Source of the DNA: an uncultured Bacilli bacterium | Lineage (GTDB): Bacteria; Bacillota_I; Bacilli_A; RF39; UBA660 | Assembly (NCBI GenBank): GCA_944358325.1 | Contig: CALVQV010000005.1 | Location: 1-36,685, forward strand | Direction of reading: 5' to 3' | Length of the DNA stretch: 36,685 nt | Shown here: positions 10,570 to 18,854 of the stretch, piece by piece | How positions within the stretch are numbered: position 1 is the stretch's first letter | How the letters are laid out: the number at the start of each line of letters is the position of its first letter | Notes under the pieces: generated by a model | Seen by the model: the letters and a program-made list of their open reading frames with translations, nothing else | Told to the model about the DNA's origin: nothing | The model's database searches: none | Program-made: the position numbers and the translations under genes

Positions 10570-11103
10570 TTATGCTTTTTCTATTTCAGTTAACTCAAGT
10601 TCAACAATGGTTTCTTGTCCAAACAAATCAAGAGCAACCTCTAACTTAGCATGTTCTTTATCAACATTTTTAACTTTACCAAACATATTGGCAAATGGTC
10701 CACCAATAACCTTAACCATATCGTCAACATTAAGTTCATTGCCAATTTCTAAGCGACTCATTCCCATACTACCAAGAACTTTATCAACTTCTTGTGGCGT
10801 TAATGGGAAAGGTTTAGCTCCTTTACCACTTGATCCGATAAAGCCTGTAACACCAGGCGTATTACGTACAACAAACCATGCTTCATCAGTCATAATCATT
10901 TCAACCAAAATATATCCCGGAAACATCTTCTTAACTTTTTCTTTTCTAACACCATCTTTATATTCAACTTCTGTTTGTTCAGGAACAACTACACGAAAAA
11001 TATAATCTTCCATTCCCATACTAGAAGCACGCATTAAAAGATTTTCTTTTACTTTAGATTCATGTCCAGAATAAGTGTTAACAACATACCATTCTTTTTC
11101 CAT
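10570..11103 (-). CDS. nusG: transcription antitermination/elongation factor NusG
   Basis: NusG binds RNA polymerase and modulates pausing and termination. Length 177 residues from the ATG at 11101-11103, which overlaps the secE stop by one base (TAATG); a longer in-frame start inside secE is rejected because MEKEWYVVNTYSGHE is the standard N-terminus. The NGN domain (residues 1-110, with MFPGYILVEM and NTPGVTGFIG) and the C-terminal KOW domain (VKVIGGPFANMFGKV) are both present. Coupled to secE, as in most bacteria. Confidence 0.97.
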   Translation of the reverse strand: MEKEWYVVNTYSGHESKVKENLLMRASSMGMEDYIFRVVVPEQTEVEYKDGVRKEKVKKMFPGYILVEMIMTDEAWFVVRNTPGVTGFIGSSGKGAKPFPLTPQEVDKVLGSMGMSRLEIGNELNVDDMVKVIGGPFANMFGKVKNVDKEHAKLEVALDLFGQETIVELELTEIEKA

Positions 11104-11375
11104 TATCTCATCACCTGTTTCAATCCCCAAATAATGCCATCAGCTAATAAAAAGAATAAAGCAAAGAAAACAACAAACGCAAGTGTCGCACCAGCATACT
11201 TAATCATTTCCTTCTTATTAGGCCAACGAACCTTACCTAATTCTTTTCTAACATCCTTTAAAAATTGTAAACCTTTCTTCACAAAACTATCTTTTTTCTT
11301 CTTTGTCTTTTTCTTAGCATTTACAACCTTTTTAACATTATCTTTTTTCTTTTCTTCTTTAACTTTCTTAGTCAC
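11103..11375 (-). CDS. secE: protein translocase subunit SecE
   Basis: SecE is the small essential membrane subunit of the SecYEG channel. The start chosen is GTG at 11373-11375 with AGGTGA five bases upstream; the open frame continues 25 codons upstream through the promoter and is not used. The 90-residue product has a Lys-rich N-terminal extension of about 35 residues, then the amphipathic helix with ELGKVRWPNKKE and one transmembrane helix (ATLAFVVFFALFFLLADGII). No rpmG gene is found upstream of secE, unlike many Bacilli. Confidence 0.95.
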   Translation of the reverse strand: MTKKVKEEKKKDNVKKVVNAKKKTKKKKDSFVKKGLQFLKDVRKELGKVRWPNKKEMIKYAGATLAFVVFFALFFLLADGIIWGLKQVMR

Positions 11376-11428
11376 AATTTCACCTACTTTTTCAAAATAA
11401 AAACAACTTTTAGTTGCATTACACCTAA

Positions 11429-11457
11429 AATATAACACACCAAACATCAAAAGTCAA
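11429..11457 (-). promoter_or_regulatory. sigma-A promoter of secE-nusG
   Basis: TTGACT (11452-11457), 17-base spacer, TATATT (11429-11434). It lies about 50 bases before the secE GTG start. Confidence 0.8.
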
Positions 11458-11500
11458 TCAAAATAACACATTTTCCACCATAATAATATGAAAACAAAAA

Positions 11501-11524
11501 AAGCATATACCTAAGTATATACTT
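11501..11524 (-). terminator. terminator of the pilin-like gene
   Basis: A 10-bp stem (11501-11510 with 11515-11524, one G-U pair), a 4-base loop and a run of seven U on the minus strand. The stem takes in the first bases of the stop codon region of the gene it ends. Confidence 0.85.
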
Positions 11525-12971
11525 ATTTAACAACAAAGTTAATATTAGATGGTTTACCAGATGAAGCATTTAACTTATCAGCATCTGCTTGCGTTCTTGC
11601 ATAAGCTGTAGTTATTGATGAAGGCAAATACCTAAACATATAATCTACATTAGTAACATTAGTTAAATCCCATCCAGATAAATCTATTGTATTAACGCCA
11701 CCTAAACTCCATGTTGTAGCATTACGTCCTGTCATATAAAACATAGAACCCATATTGGTTACACTCACTGTATCCCAGCCACTTATATCTCCGATATCAA
11801 ACGTTTGAGCATTATACCCAGCAGAAGAAAACATAGAACTCATATCGGTTACTTTTGATACATCCCAATTACTTATATCTCCTATGTCAAATGTGGTAGC
11901 ATTATATCCAGCTGAAGCAAACATCATTTTCATACTGGTTACATTTGATACATCCCAATTACTTATATCTCCTATATCAAATGTTGTAGCATTTTTTCCT
12001 ACACTTCTAAACATATAATACATATTTGTTACTTTCGATGTATTAAACATTTCACCAAAAACAATTTTTTCTAAATTTTCATCATTTCCAAACATCAAAT
12101 CCATACTAGTTACTTTTGATGTATCAAAATTGTTTAAATCTAATGTTACTAATTTCTCCATAGAGAGAAACATTCTGCTCATACTAGTTACTTTTGATGT
12201 GTCCCAATTACTTATATCTAAAGATATTATACTTGAACATGATTCAAACATAGAATACATATTTGTTACATTAGTTGTATCAAAATTATCAAAATTAATT
12301 GTATGAACATTTTCAAATTTATAAAATAAATTTGATGAATTTTCAGGTGCCATTATTTTTAGATTTGATGTTACTGTTAATTCATATAAAGAGTTATTAT
12401 CAATATCGGTGTAATAAGCTAGTATTTTACCATTTTTATCTTGTGATACATCCCAATATCCTATATAATCAGTTGGAGCATTTCCTAAAACAAAATCAAT
12501 TTGTTCTATTTGATTTTTCTTTAATGTACCACCCCAGAATGTACTTTCTCCACCACCAGAACCACTTCCTCTAGCCAAAGTAGTTCCTTCAAACATTCTT
12601 AAACAATCATCTTTAGATATTTCTTTATCTACAACTACATCTTTGTTAAATCCAAAAACATAATAACAAACATTATCTTTATATACTGCGACACTTGCTT
12701 TATCTAATTCATCAAAGTTAATTGCTATATCTTGATATTGTTCTCCTTCATATTTAAAATCTCTAATATTAAAAATATAGCCTGGATCAACCATTTTTTC
12801 TGATGCTAAGAAAGTTTCAGATGCATGTTTTATTTGTGCAACATTTTTCTTAGTTACACTTTCTTTATAATCATTTACAACTCCCATTATCATTGGTGTT
12901 GTTATTAAGGCTATAAAACCTAATACAATAATTACACCCAATAATTCAACTAAGGTAAATGCTTTTTTCAT
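11523..12971 (-). CDS. prepilin-leader surface protein with BspA/DUF285 repeats
   Basis: The 482-residue product starts at the ATG at 12969-12971, seven codons inside the longest frame, because AAAGGAGTG lies just before it. Residues 1-30 are a type IV prepilin/pseudopilin leader: MKKAFTLVELL with Glu at +5 of the mature protein, followed by a hydrophobic helix. Position -1 is Ala rather than the usual Gly. Residues from about 225 on are tandem repeats of the DUF285 / bacterial surface protein type (NWDTSKVTSMSRMF-like units), including three near-identical 30-residue units. The middle is Gly/Ser-rich (RGSGSGGGES). It has its own promoter and terminator. No pilin assembly genes are in the window. 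Probably a cell-surface adhesin or minor pilin; the exact role is unknown. Confidence 0.85.
   Translation of the reverse strand: MKKAFTLVELLGVIIVLGFIALITTPMIMGVVNDYKESVTKKNVAQIKHASETFLASEKMVDPGYIFNIRDFKYEGEQYQDIAINFDELDKASVAVYKDNVCYYVFGFNKDVVVDKEISKDDCLRMFEGTTLARGSGSGGGESTFWGGTLKKNQIEQIDFVLGNAPTDYIGYWDVSQDKNGKILAYYTDIDNNSLYELTVTSNLKIMAPENSSNLFYKFENVHTINFDNFDTTNVTNMYSMFESCSSIISLDISNWDTSKVTSMSRMFLSMEKLVTLDLNNFDTSKVTSMDLMFGNDENLEKIVFGEMFNTSKVTNMYYMFRSVGKNATTFDIGDISNWDVSNVTSMKMMFASAGYNATTFDIGDISNWDVSKVTDMSSMFSSAGYNAQTFDIGDISGWDTVSVTNMGSMFYMTGRNATTWSLGGVNTIDLSGWDLTNVTNVDYMFRYLPSSITTAYARTQADADKLNASSGKPSNINFVVK
11761..12020 (-). repeat. 90-bp tandem repeats in the pilin-like gene
   Basis: Units recur at 11781, 11871 and 11961, exactly 90 bases apart and nearly identical, encoding 30-residue DUF285 units (TFDIGDISNWDVS...). 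More diverged units of the same type flank them. The high DNA identity suggests recent expansion and the possibility of copy-number change. Confidence 0.85.
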
Positions 12972-12998
12972 TGTTTTACACTCCTTTATCATAATTCA

Positions 12999-13027
12999 AT
13001 TATAATATTTTTTTTAGTATATTACAA
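12999..13027 (-). promoter_or_regulatory. sigma-A promoter of the pilin-like gene
   Basis: TTGTAA (13022-13027) and TATAAT (12999-13004) with a 17-base spacer, about 28 bases upstream of the start codon. It lies between the upstream terminator and the gene. Confidence 0.75.
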
Positions 13028-13036
13028 GGCAAAATG

Positions 13037-13062
13037 AAAAAGAAGAATTGCTTCTTCTTTTT
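13037..13062. terminator. terminator after the folD-yihY unit
   Basis: An 11-bp stem (13037-13047 with 13052-13062) and a 4-base loop; the A-rich and U-rich arms let it act on either strand. It insulates the pilin-like gene from folD-yihY. Confidence 0.75.
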
Positions 13063-13087
13063 AGGAGATATTACCTATTGTAGTCTA

Positions 13088-13116
13088 TATGTACATACGG
13101 TAATAATATGTACATA
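13088..13116. repeat. two copies of a 10-bp perfect palindrome
   Basis: TATGTACATA occurs at 13088-13097 and again at 13107-13116, centres 19 bp apart (close to two helical turns). They lie just after the YihY stop and about 60 bases upstream of the pilin promoter. They could be an operator for a dimeric regulator; no regulator is encoded nearby. Confidence 0.5.
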
Positions 13117-13120
13117 TATA

Positions 13121-13942
13121 TTATTTTCTATTTATGCTATCTTTATACGTTTTAGCATTTATTGCTATACCTAAAACTAAAACATAAGATACAATATATA
13201 TCCATACCATCATAATCATTATATTTGATAAACTGCCATAAAATAAATCATAATCAGCAAAATGACTAACATAGTATGAATATATAAATGTTGCTAGTAT
13301 TGTACAAACTGTAGTAAATAATGAACCACGATTCATGTATTTACTTGATATATTTTTATTTAAGGCCATGGTATATATTACTTTTATCATATAGAAAAAT
13401 AAAATAAAAGCAATTGGCCATTTTAATAAACTAAACCAACTATAGATAGATTCATTTAAGTTCATAAATACTTTTAAATTTAAAATTGTTTTTAAAATTA
13501 AATTACCAAAGCCTAAAATAATAAGTGAAAAGAAAAGTAAAAATATCATAATTATCGTCATAAAAATAGCTTTAATTCTACTTTTAACATATGAATCTTT
13601 TCCTACTTCAAATAAAGTATTAGAAGTTGTAATAATTGAATGAGGACCATTTGAAGCTAAAAAGAAACCAATAATCATAAAAATAACTACATTAGTATCA
13701 ATACCATTACCACTTATAAATGGAACTAAAGTATCTATTATTTCTTCTGGTAAAGTATCACTAAAAAAATTAATAACACTATCCATAGATACACCTAGTA
13801 AAGATGAAACAAATCCAATTAGTGTTACAATAGGAATTATTGATAACATTAAAAAGAAAGCTAAATTACCTGGTAATATTAACATATTAGGTGTTTTAAT
13901 AATTTTAAATATTTCTTTTAACCACCTTTTATATTTTTCCAT
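13121..13942 (-). CDS. YihY/BrkB-family inner membrane protein
   Basis: A polytopic membrane protein of 273 residues with about six hydrophobic segments, matching the YihY/UPF0761 (formerly RNase BN) family: the N-terminal LPGNLAFFLMLSIIPIVTLI and the NGPHSIITTSNTLFEV segment are family-like. Molecular function of the family is not established. It starts ten bases after folD and shares its transcript. Ribosome binding site GAGGTG. Confidence 0.85.
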   Translation of the reverse strand: MEKYKRWLKEIFKIIKTPNMLILPGNLAFFLMLSIIPIVTLIGFVSSLLGVSMDSVINFFSDTLPEEIIDTLVPFISGNGIDTNVVIFMIIGFFLASNGPHSIITTSNTLFEVGKDSYVKSRIKAIFMTIIMIFLLFFSLIILGFGNLILKTILNLKVFMNLNESIYSWFSLLKWPIAFILFFYMIKVIYTMALNKNISSKYMNRGSLFTTVCTILATFIYSYYVSHFADYDLFYGSLSNIMIMMVWIYIVSYVLVLGIAINAKTYKDSINRK

Positions 13943-13951
13943 ACTACACCT

Positions 13952-14812
13952 CTATTTTTTTATTAATTTCTTTCCTTTTTTATTTTCTGCTGCTGTCATC
14001 GTTTGATCTAATAATTTAGCTATAGTAACAGGCCCTACGCCACCTGGAACAGGAGTATAAGCACTAGCTTTATCTAAACATGTATTAATATCCACATCAC
14101 CAATATTACCTTTATTATACCCAGCATCGATAATAACAACACCATCTTTTAAACTATCACCTTTAATAAAATTAGGTTTACCAACGGCTGCCACAACAAT
14201 ATCAGCAGTTTTTAAATATTCATCTAAATCTTTCGTTTTAGAATGACATATTGTAACTGTTGCGTTTTTATTTAATAAAAGCATAGATACTGGTTTACCT
14301 AAAATAGGACTTCTTCCAACAACTACAGCATGTTTACCTTCTATATCAATATTATAAAAATCTATTATTTCCATAATTGCTGCTGGAGTTGCAGATAAAA
14401 ATGCTTCTCCTTTCATAGTCATTTTTCCAAAACTAGCTGTATTAACACCATCAACATCTTTCTCTAATACTATTGCATCAAAGCATAAACCTTCATCCAT
14501 ATGTTTAGCAATTGGATGTTGTAATAAAATCCCCGTAACTTTGGAATCAGCATTTAATTTATTAATAACTTCCAAAACATCTTCTGTTTTAGCATTTTCA
14601 TCTATTTCAATTTTAATAGATTCTAAACCTACTCTTTTACAAGCATTCATTTTCATCTTAACATACATTTCACTAGCTGGATTATGCCCAACAATAATAG
14701 TTGCTAAAAGAGGTCTATAACCATAATTATCATAAAAATTGTCTGCCCTTTTCTTAATATTTTCTTCTAAAGCTTTAGCAACTACTTTGCCATTTAATAC
14801 TTTTGTTTCCAT
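13952..14812 (-). CDS. folD: bifunctional methylenetetrahydrofolate dehydrogenase/cyclohydrolase (FolD)
   Basis: FolD interconverts 5,10-methylene-, 5,10-methenyl- and 10-formyl-tetrahydrofolate, feeding purine and formyl-Met synthesis in the cytoplasm. Length 286 residues. The catalytic Tyr50 and Lys54 (YVKMKMNAC), Gln98 (GILLQHP), Asp121 (KDVDGVN), the NADP-binding VVGRSPILGKP loop and C-terminal TPVPGGVGP motif are visible. Followed by the yihY gene; preceded by the terminator of the GGDEF gene. Confidence 0.97.
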   Translation of the reverse strand: METKVLNGKVVAKALEENIKKRADNFYDNYGYRPLLATIIVGHNPASEMYVKMKMNACKRVGLESIKIEIDENAKTEDVLEVINKLNADSKVTGILLQHPIAKHMDEGLCFDAIVLEKDVDGVNTASFGKMTMKGEAFLSATPAAIMEIIDFYNIDIEGKHAVVVGRSPILGKPVSMLLLNKNATVTICHSKTKDLDEYLKTADIVVAAVGKPNFIKGDSLKDGVVIIDAGYNKGNIGDVDINTCLDKASAYTPVPGGVGPVTIAKLLDQTMTAAENKKGKKLIKK

Positions 14813-14828
14813 ATCATCACCTAATATA

Positions 14829-14837
14829 AGTATATCA
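14829..14837 (-). promoter_or_regulatory. extended -10 promoter of folD
   Basis: TATACT (14829-14834) with an upstream TG one base away, 17 bases before the folD start. No good -35 box is present because the sequence there is the terminator of the GGDEF gene. Confidence 0.5.
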
Positions 14838-14849
14838 TTAAAATGTAAA

Positions 14850-14888
14850 AAAAAGAAGAAAACTAATTATTATTAGCTTCTTCTTTTT
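14850..14888 (-). terminator. terminator inside the end of the GGDEF gene
   Basis: An 11-bp outer stem (14850-14860 with 14878-14888) plus a 5-bp inner stem (14863-14867 with 14872-14876), with a U run on the minus strand. The structure contains the stop codon and the last eight codons of the GGDEF-protein gene. Confidence 0.85.
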
Positions 14889-16914
14889 GCGTACGCATAT
14901 CAAGTGTTGCTTCATTTACAGCATCATCAATTGTTTTTATAGCATCTGTAATCATACTATAACCAACTGCCGCTCCAAAACCATGAGCAATAGTTTTCAT
15001 TTCTTTATTTAGTTTACGAATATAACTTACAATTTCTTTTTCATCATGACCAACTAAATAAATCAAAAACTCATTACCATTAGTTCTGATAATATCACTA
15101 TTATCAATTTGAGTTTTAATTAAAATATTAGCGGCTTCCTTAATAACATTATCTCCTTCTTGATGTCCATAATTATCATTAATATAAGCAACATTATTTA
15201 AATCAACAATAACAATTGACTGTGGATAAATTTCTGATTCATCCCATTCATCAATATTATCATTTAAATAATTTCTATTTTTTAATGATGTCAACATATC
15301 TATATATTTGATCTTATCAGTTTTACCCATTTTAGCAACTTTTTTAGCTCCTATATGAATATATTTATATAAACCAAAAATAGCAAACATAAAGACAATA
15401 ATACCGCCTATAATTGTTAAAAATAATGTAAATAAATTAACATGCACATCTTTAATTAAAAGTGTTGCATAAGCACTATTAACTAGTGATTCTGTTTCTA
15501 TGAAACTAAGATAAAAATCTAAATAATTAGCAAACACTTTATTATCATTAATATCTCTTACCGTAAAACCATAAGTAGTATCTAAATCTTCTTGATAACG
15601 AATACCAAAATCTTCTAATCCATTATGAACATAATACATATAAGAATCATAATCCATAGCTAAAATAGTATCACTATTACTAGATTCAACCAAAGATTGT
15701 AAATTATCATACTCTTTTACTTTAGCACCAGATTCTTCTAACATACTACTTATTTTCGTATCTTTAATTGTTAAAACTTTTAAATCTTTAAGTGAATTTA
15801 AAGAATTAACTTTAATTTGATTTTCATATGAAGCTACAATAACTAAATCTTCATCTGTAATAGAAACAGTCTTTTTAACATCCATATCATATTTAGTAGC
15901 ATCATTATTACTAAAAAAGATATCAATACCATTTTTATTAAAACTATTTACTAAACTTCCAACACTATTATAACTATCTGCATATTCTATTTCAATATCA
16001 GCAACTTTCGAAAAAGACTTCAAAATATTACTATTAATACCTACTAAGCGATTATCTTCAAAAGCATCAAATGGATAATTAACAACAAAGCCATATTTAT
16101 ATCTTTTACTTTTAAAACTAACTTGTTGTTCTTGATCAACATTAGCTAAAGCAAAATAATTGCTAGTTAAATACTTATTAAAAGTTTCTTCAAAATTTTC
16201 ATTAGACCATTTCTTGTAATATTTCTTTAAAATAACATTTAATTTATCGACATTACCTAAAGAAAGAACATAATTAGCTTTATATTCATCAATATGATAA
16301 ATAATATTAACATTCGTATTAGGAATAATACGACTTAAATTTTCTAAGCGAGGTAATGCTATAACATTTACTTCATCATTTTCTAAAGCCGCAATTATAG
16401 CATCCGTTGACTCATAAGTTTTATAACTAAGATTTTGATTAACATTTAAATAAGTTTCTATATTAGCTAAATCATCTTTTAAAACTCCTACACTTTGGTT
16501 AGCAAGTTCAACTAAATCATAAATTTTATTTTCATTTTTGGATAATAAAACATAATGATCTTCATAAATCAAAATATCGTTTTTATCTACTTTATTTTTT
16601 ACTTGAAAAGCATATTCACTAACACCTTCACTAGTTACATCATAAGCTAATTTATTAAATTTTAAATTAGTATCTTTTTCCAAAGCAGTAACAAAATCTA
16701 AAATTAAACCAGTTCCATTATAATTTAAAACAGGAACATCAGTTATAATTGATAAATCGATAACATTATTTTTATTACTTTCAATCCATTGTTTTTCTAA
16801 AATCGTAAGAGTTGAATCAGCATCTTGTTTAGTGTAATAAGTAAAAACACCAAAAGATACACCTACAATTAAAATAATAGCAATTAAACCAATTAAAAAC
16901 TTCTTCTTTTTCAT
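14863..16914 (-). CDS. membrane receptor with two solute-binding-like domains and a degenerate GGDEF domain
   Basis: A 683-residue protein. Residues 5-27 are a signal anchor; about 40-255 and 268-485 look like two extracellular SBP_bac_3-type solute-binding domains; 491-515 is a transmembrane helix; 535-675 is a cytoplasmic GGDEF-family domain (DMLTSLKNRNYL, IVDLNNVAYINDNYGHQEGD). The first metal ligand Asp571 is kept, but the signature is NGNEF at 612-616: the first Gly and the metal-binding Asp are both Asn. I infer that it makes little or no c-di-GMP and may act as a nucleotide sensor or scaffold. It follows a small membrane protein gene by nine bases in one transcript and ends in a terminator. 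Confidence 0.85.
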   Translation of the reverse strand: MKKKKFLIGLIAIILIVGVSFGVFTYYTKQDADSTLTILEKQWIESNKNNVIDLSIITDVPVLNYNGTGLILDFVTALEKDTNLKFNKLAYDVTSEGVSEYAFQVKNKVDKNDILIYEDHYVLLSKNENKIYDLVELANQSVGVLKDDLANIETYLNVNQNLSYKTYESTDAIIAALENDEVNVIALPRLENLSRIIPNTNVNIIYHIDEYKANYVLSLGNVDKLNVILKKYYKKWSNENFEETFNKYLTSNYFALANVDQEQQVSFKSKRYKYGFVVNYPFDAFEDNRLVGINSNILKSFSKVADIEIEYADSYNSVGSLVNSFNKNGIDIFFSNNDATKYDMDVKKTVSITDEDLVIVASYENQIKVNSLNSLKDLKVLTIKDTKISSMLEESGAKVKEYDNLQSLVESSNSDTILAMDYDSYMYYVHNGLEDFGIRYQEDLDTTYGFTVRDINDNKVFANYLDFYLSFIETESLVNSAYATLLIKDVHVNLFTLFLTIIGGIIVFMFAIFGLYKYIHIGAKKVAKMGKTDKIKYIDMLTSLKNRNYLNDNIDEWDESEIYPQSIVIVDLNNVAYINDNYGHQEGDNVIKEAANILIKTQIDNSDIIRTNGNEFLIYLVGHDEKEIVSYIRKLNKEMKTIAHGFGAAVGYSMITDAIKTIDDAVNEATLDMRTQKEEANNN

Positions 16915-16923
16915 GGTTTCCTC

Positions 16924-17394
16924 CTAATCAGTATTAGTAGTTGTAAATACTGTTGCTGTACGATGTTTATAAGCAACAAAAGGATAGATACTTTCTTCAC
17001 CTTCTGCTAATTCTTCACCTTTACATGTGAAATAAACTTGTATATCAAAATAACTTTTTTGTCCCTCAGTCAAATGTTCCAAAATCTTATTGGCAAATGA
17101 AACACTTGAAACTTTATCTGTTCCTACTTCAACATCAATAACAAAATTAAGTATTTTACCACTAATTGTATACTCTACTTCTTTAACATGAGTATTACTC
17201 TTTAAATCATTTTTAATTTCATTAATAACTGTATCACTAGGCACATTTTCTTCTATACCTTCTAACCTATTACCATAAACACTACCACCACTTGGAATTA
17301 AAATATCCCATAAAGCAATTACAATAGCCACTAAAGCAATAAGAAAAACAATAATCCCAATCGCATAAACCTTATTCTTTTTTAAAAAATCCAT
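16924..17394 (-). CDS. small single-pass membrane protein of unknown function
   Basis: 156 residues with a short cytoplasmic N-terminus (MDFLKKNK), one transmembrane helix (about 10-32) and an extracellular alpha/beta domain (about 45-150) with two Thr/Asp-rich strands at the end. I do not recognise the family. It has its own promoter inside the end of gatB and lies nine bases before the GGDEF receptor gene, so the two may act together. Ribosome binding site GGGGTGA. Confidence 0.75.
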   Translation of the reverse strand: MDFLKKNKVYAIGIIVFLIALVAIVIALWDILIPSGGSVYGNRLEGIEENVPSDTVINEIKNDLKSNTHVKEVEYTISGKILNFVIDVEVGTDKVSSVSFANKILEHLTEGQKSYFDIQVYFTCKGEELAEGEESIYPFVAYKHRTATVFTTTNTD

Positions 17395-17417
17395 TTGTTC
17401 ACCCCAATCATACTCAT

Positions 17418-17446
17418 ATTATACTATATTAAAATTTATTTTTCAA
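17418..17446 (-). promoter_or_regulatory. sigma-A promoter of the membrane protein-GGDEF unit
   Basis: TTGAAA (17441-17446), 17-base spacer, TATAAT (17418-17423). The -35 box is within the last codons of gatB. It starts the two-gene unit with the degenerate GGDEF receptor. Confidence 0.8.
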
Positions 17447-18854
17447 TTTTATCTAATTCTTCTACAAGTAACTTACTTACAGTTTGAGGATTGGCTTGAC
17501 CACGACTTGCCTTCATAATTTGTCCCATTAAATACTTAACTGCACGGTCTAAACCATTTTTATAATCTTCTACACTATTTGGATTATCACTAATCACTTT
17601 TTTTACCATATCAAGTAATGCATTAGTATCACTTATTTGTACAAGTCCTAGTTCTTTAGCAATACTTTTTGGACTTATCTTCTTTTCTAAGAAAACAGGT
17701 AATAGCTCTTTAACTTGCTTACTACTTACTTCGTTATTAGAAATCATATTTACTAATTCTTCAAATAAATCTTGTTTTAACTCTAAATCTTCAAAATTAA
17801 GTTTATGTTTATTTAAATAAGCCAAAATATCTCCCGTAAGTAAATTAGCACTAATAACTTTATCACAATTTAAAATATCCAAAAATTTAGACATTGGAGC
17901 ATTAGCAATCAAGGTTTTAATATTATTATTATTTAACCCCCAAACCTTATATTCTTCTCTTAATTCTTCTGGTAACTTAGGCATATTTTCTTTTACTTCA
18001 GTTATCCAACTTTTATCTAAATAAATAAAAGGAATGTCTGGTTCTGGAAAATAACGATAATCATTTCCTGTTTCTTTAACACGCATTAAAATAGTTGTAT
18101 TAGTATTATCATCATAACGACGTGTTTCTTCAACAATCTTAATACCATCTTCTATTAATTTTTTTTGTCTTGCAATTTCATAATTTAAACTTAAACCAAC
18201 ATTTGTAATACTACCAATATTTTTAATTTCGACTTTTGTCCCAAATTCTTTAGCGTTTTCTTCTTTAAGAGAAATATTTGTATCACAACGCATACTTCCT
18301 TCTTCAATCTTAACATCACTAATACCTAAATATAATAATGTTTCACGAAGTGCTTCAACATAAGCAACAGCTTCTTCTGGAGAAGCAATATCAGGTTTAC
18401 TTACAATTTCAATTAGTGGTACCCCTGCTCTATTAAAGTTTAATAAAGTACCAGCTAAACTATGAATACTTTTACAAGTATCTTCTTCAATATGAATTCT
18501 CTCAATCCCTATTTTTTTCTTTTTACCATCTACTTCTATTTCTAAGTAACCATCATAACCAATTGGTGTGTCTTGTTGCGTAATTTGATATCCTTTAGGT
18601 AAATCAGGATAAAAATAATTTTTACGATCAAAATGCATAACATCATTAATCTTACAATTTAAAGCAACACAAGCTTTTAAAGCATTTTTAATAACTTGTT
18701 CATTTAACTTAGGTAAAACACCAGGATACCCTAAATCAATAATATCAACAAAACTATTAGGTTCATTACTATAAGCATTTTTTGCTTTAGAATAAACTTT
18801 TGCATTACTCTTTAATTCAACATGCACTTCAATCCCAATAGTTGGTACTAACAT
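17436..18854 (-). CDS. gatB: Asp-tRNA(Asn)/Glu-tRNA(Gln) amidotransferase subunit B
   Basis: GatB carries the kinase/transamidase site that turns mischarged Glu-tRNA(Gln) or Asp-tRNA(Asn) into the amidated form, using ammonia from GatA. 472 residues. The family opening (PTIGIEVHVELKSNAKVYSKAKN), FDRKNYFYPDLPKGYQITQ and the tail domain with KASRGQANPQ are visible. It overlaps the end of gatA by seven bases. The presence of gatCAB suggests that Gln-tRNA (and perhaps Asn-tRNA) is made by the indirect route. Confidence 0.97.
   Translation of the reverse strand: MLVPTIGIEVHVELKSNAKVYSKAKNAYSNEPNSFVDIIDLGYPGVLPKLNEQVIKNALKACVALNCKINDVMHFDRKNYFYPDLPKGYQITQQDTPIGYDGYLEIEVDGKKKKIGIERIHIEEDTCKSIHSLAGTLLNFNRAGVPLIEIVSKPDIASPEEAVAYVEALRETLLYLGISDVKIEEGSMRCDTNISLKEENAKEFGTKVEIKNIGSITNVGLSLNYEIARQKKLIEDGIKIVEETRRYDDNTNTTILMRVKETGNDYRYFPEPDIPFIYLDKSWITEVKENMPKLPEELREEYKVWGLNNNNIKTLIANAPMSKFLDILNCDKVISANLLTGDILAYLNKHKLNFEDLELKQDLFEELVNMISNNEVSSKQVKELLPVFLEKKISPKSIAKELGLVQISDTNALLDMVKKVISDNPNSVEDYKNGLDRAVKYLMGQIMKASRGQANPQTVSKLLVEELDKIEK

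Noticed and set aside
11376-11500. An rpmG (L33) gene upstream of secE
   Set aside because: No L33-like Cys-pair frame; the space holds the secE promoter and the end of the neighbouring terminator.
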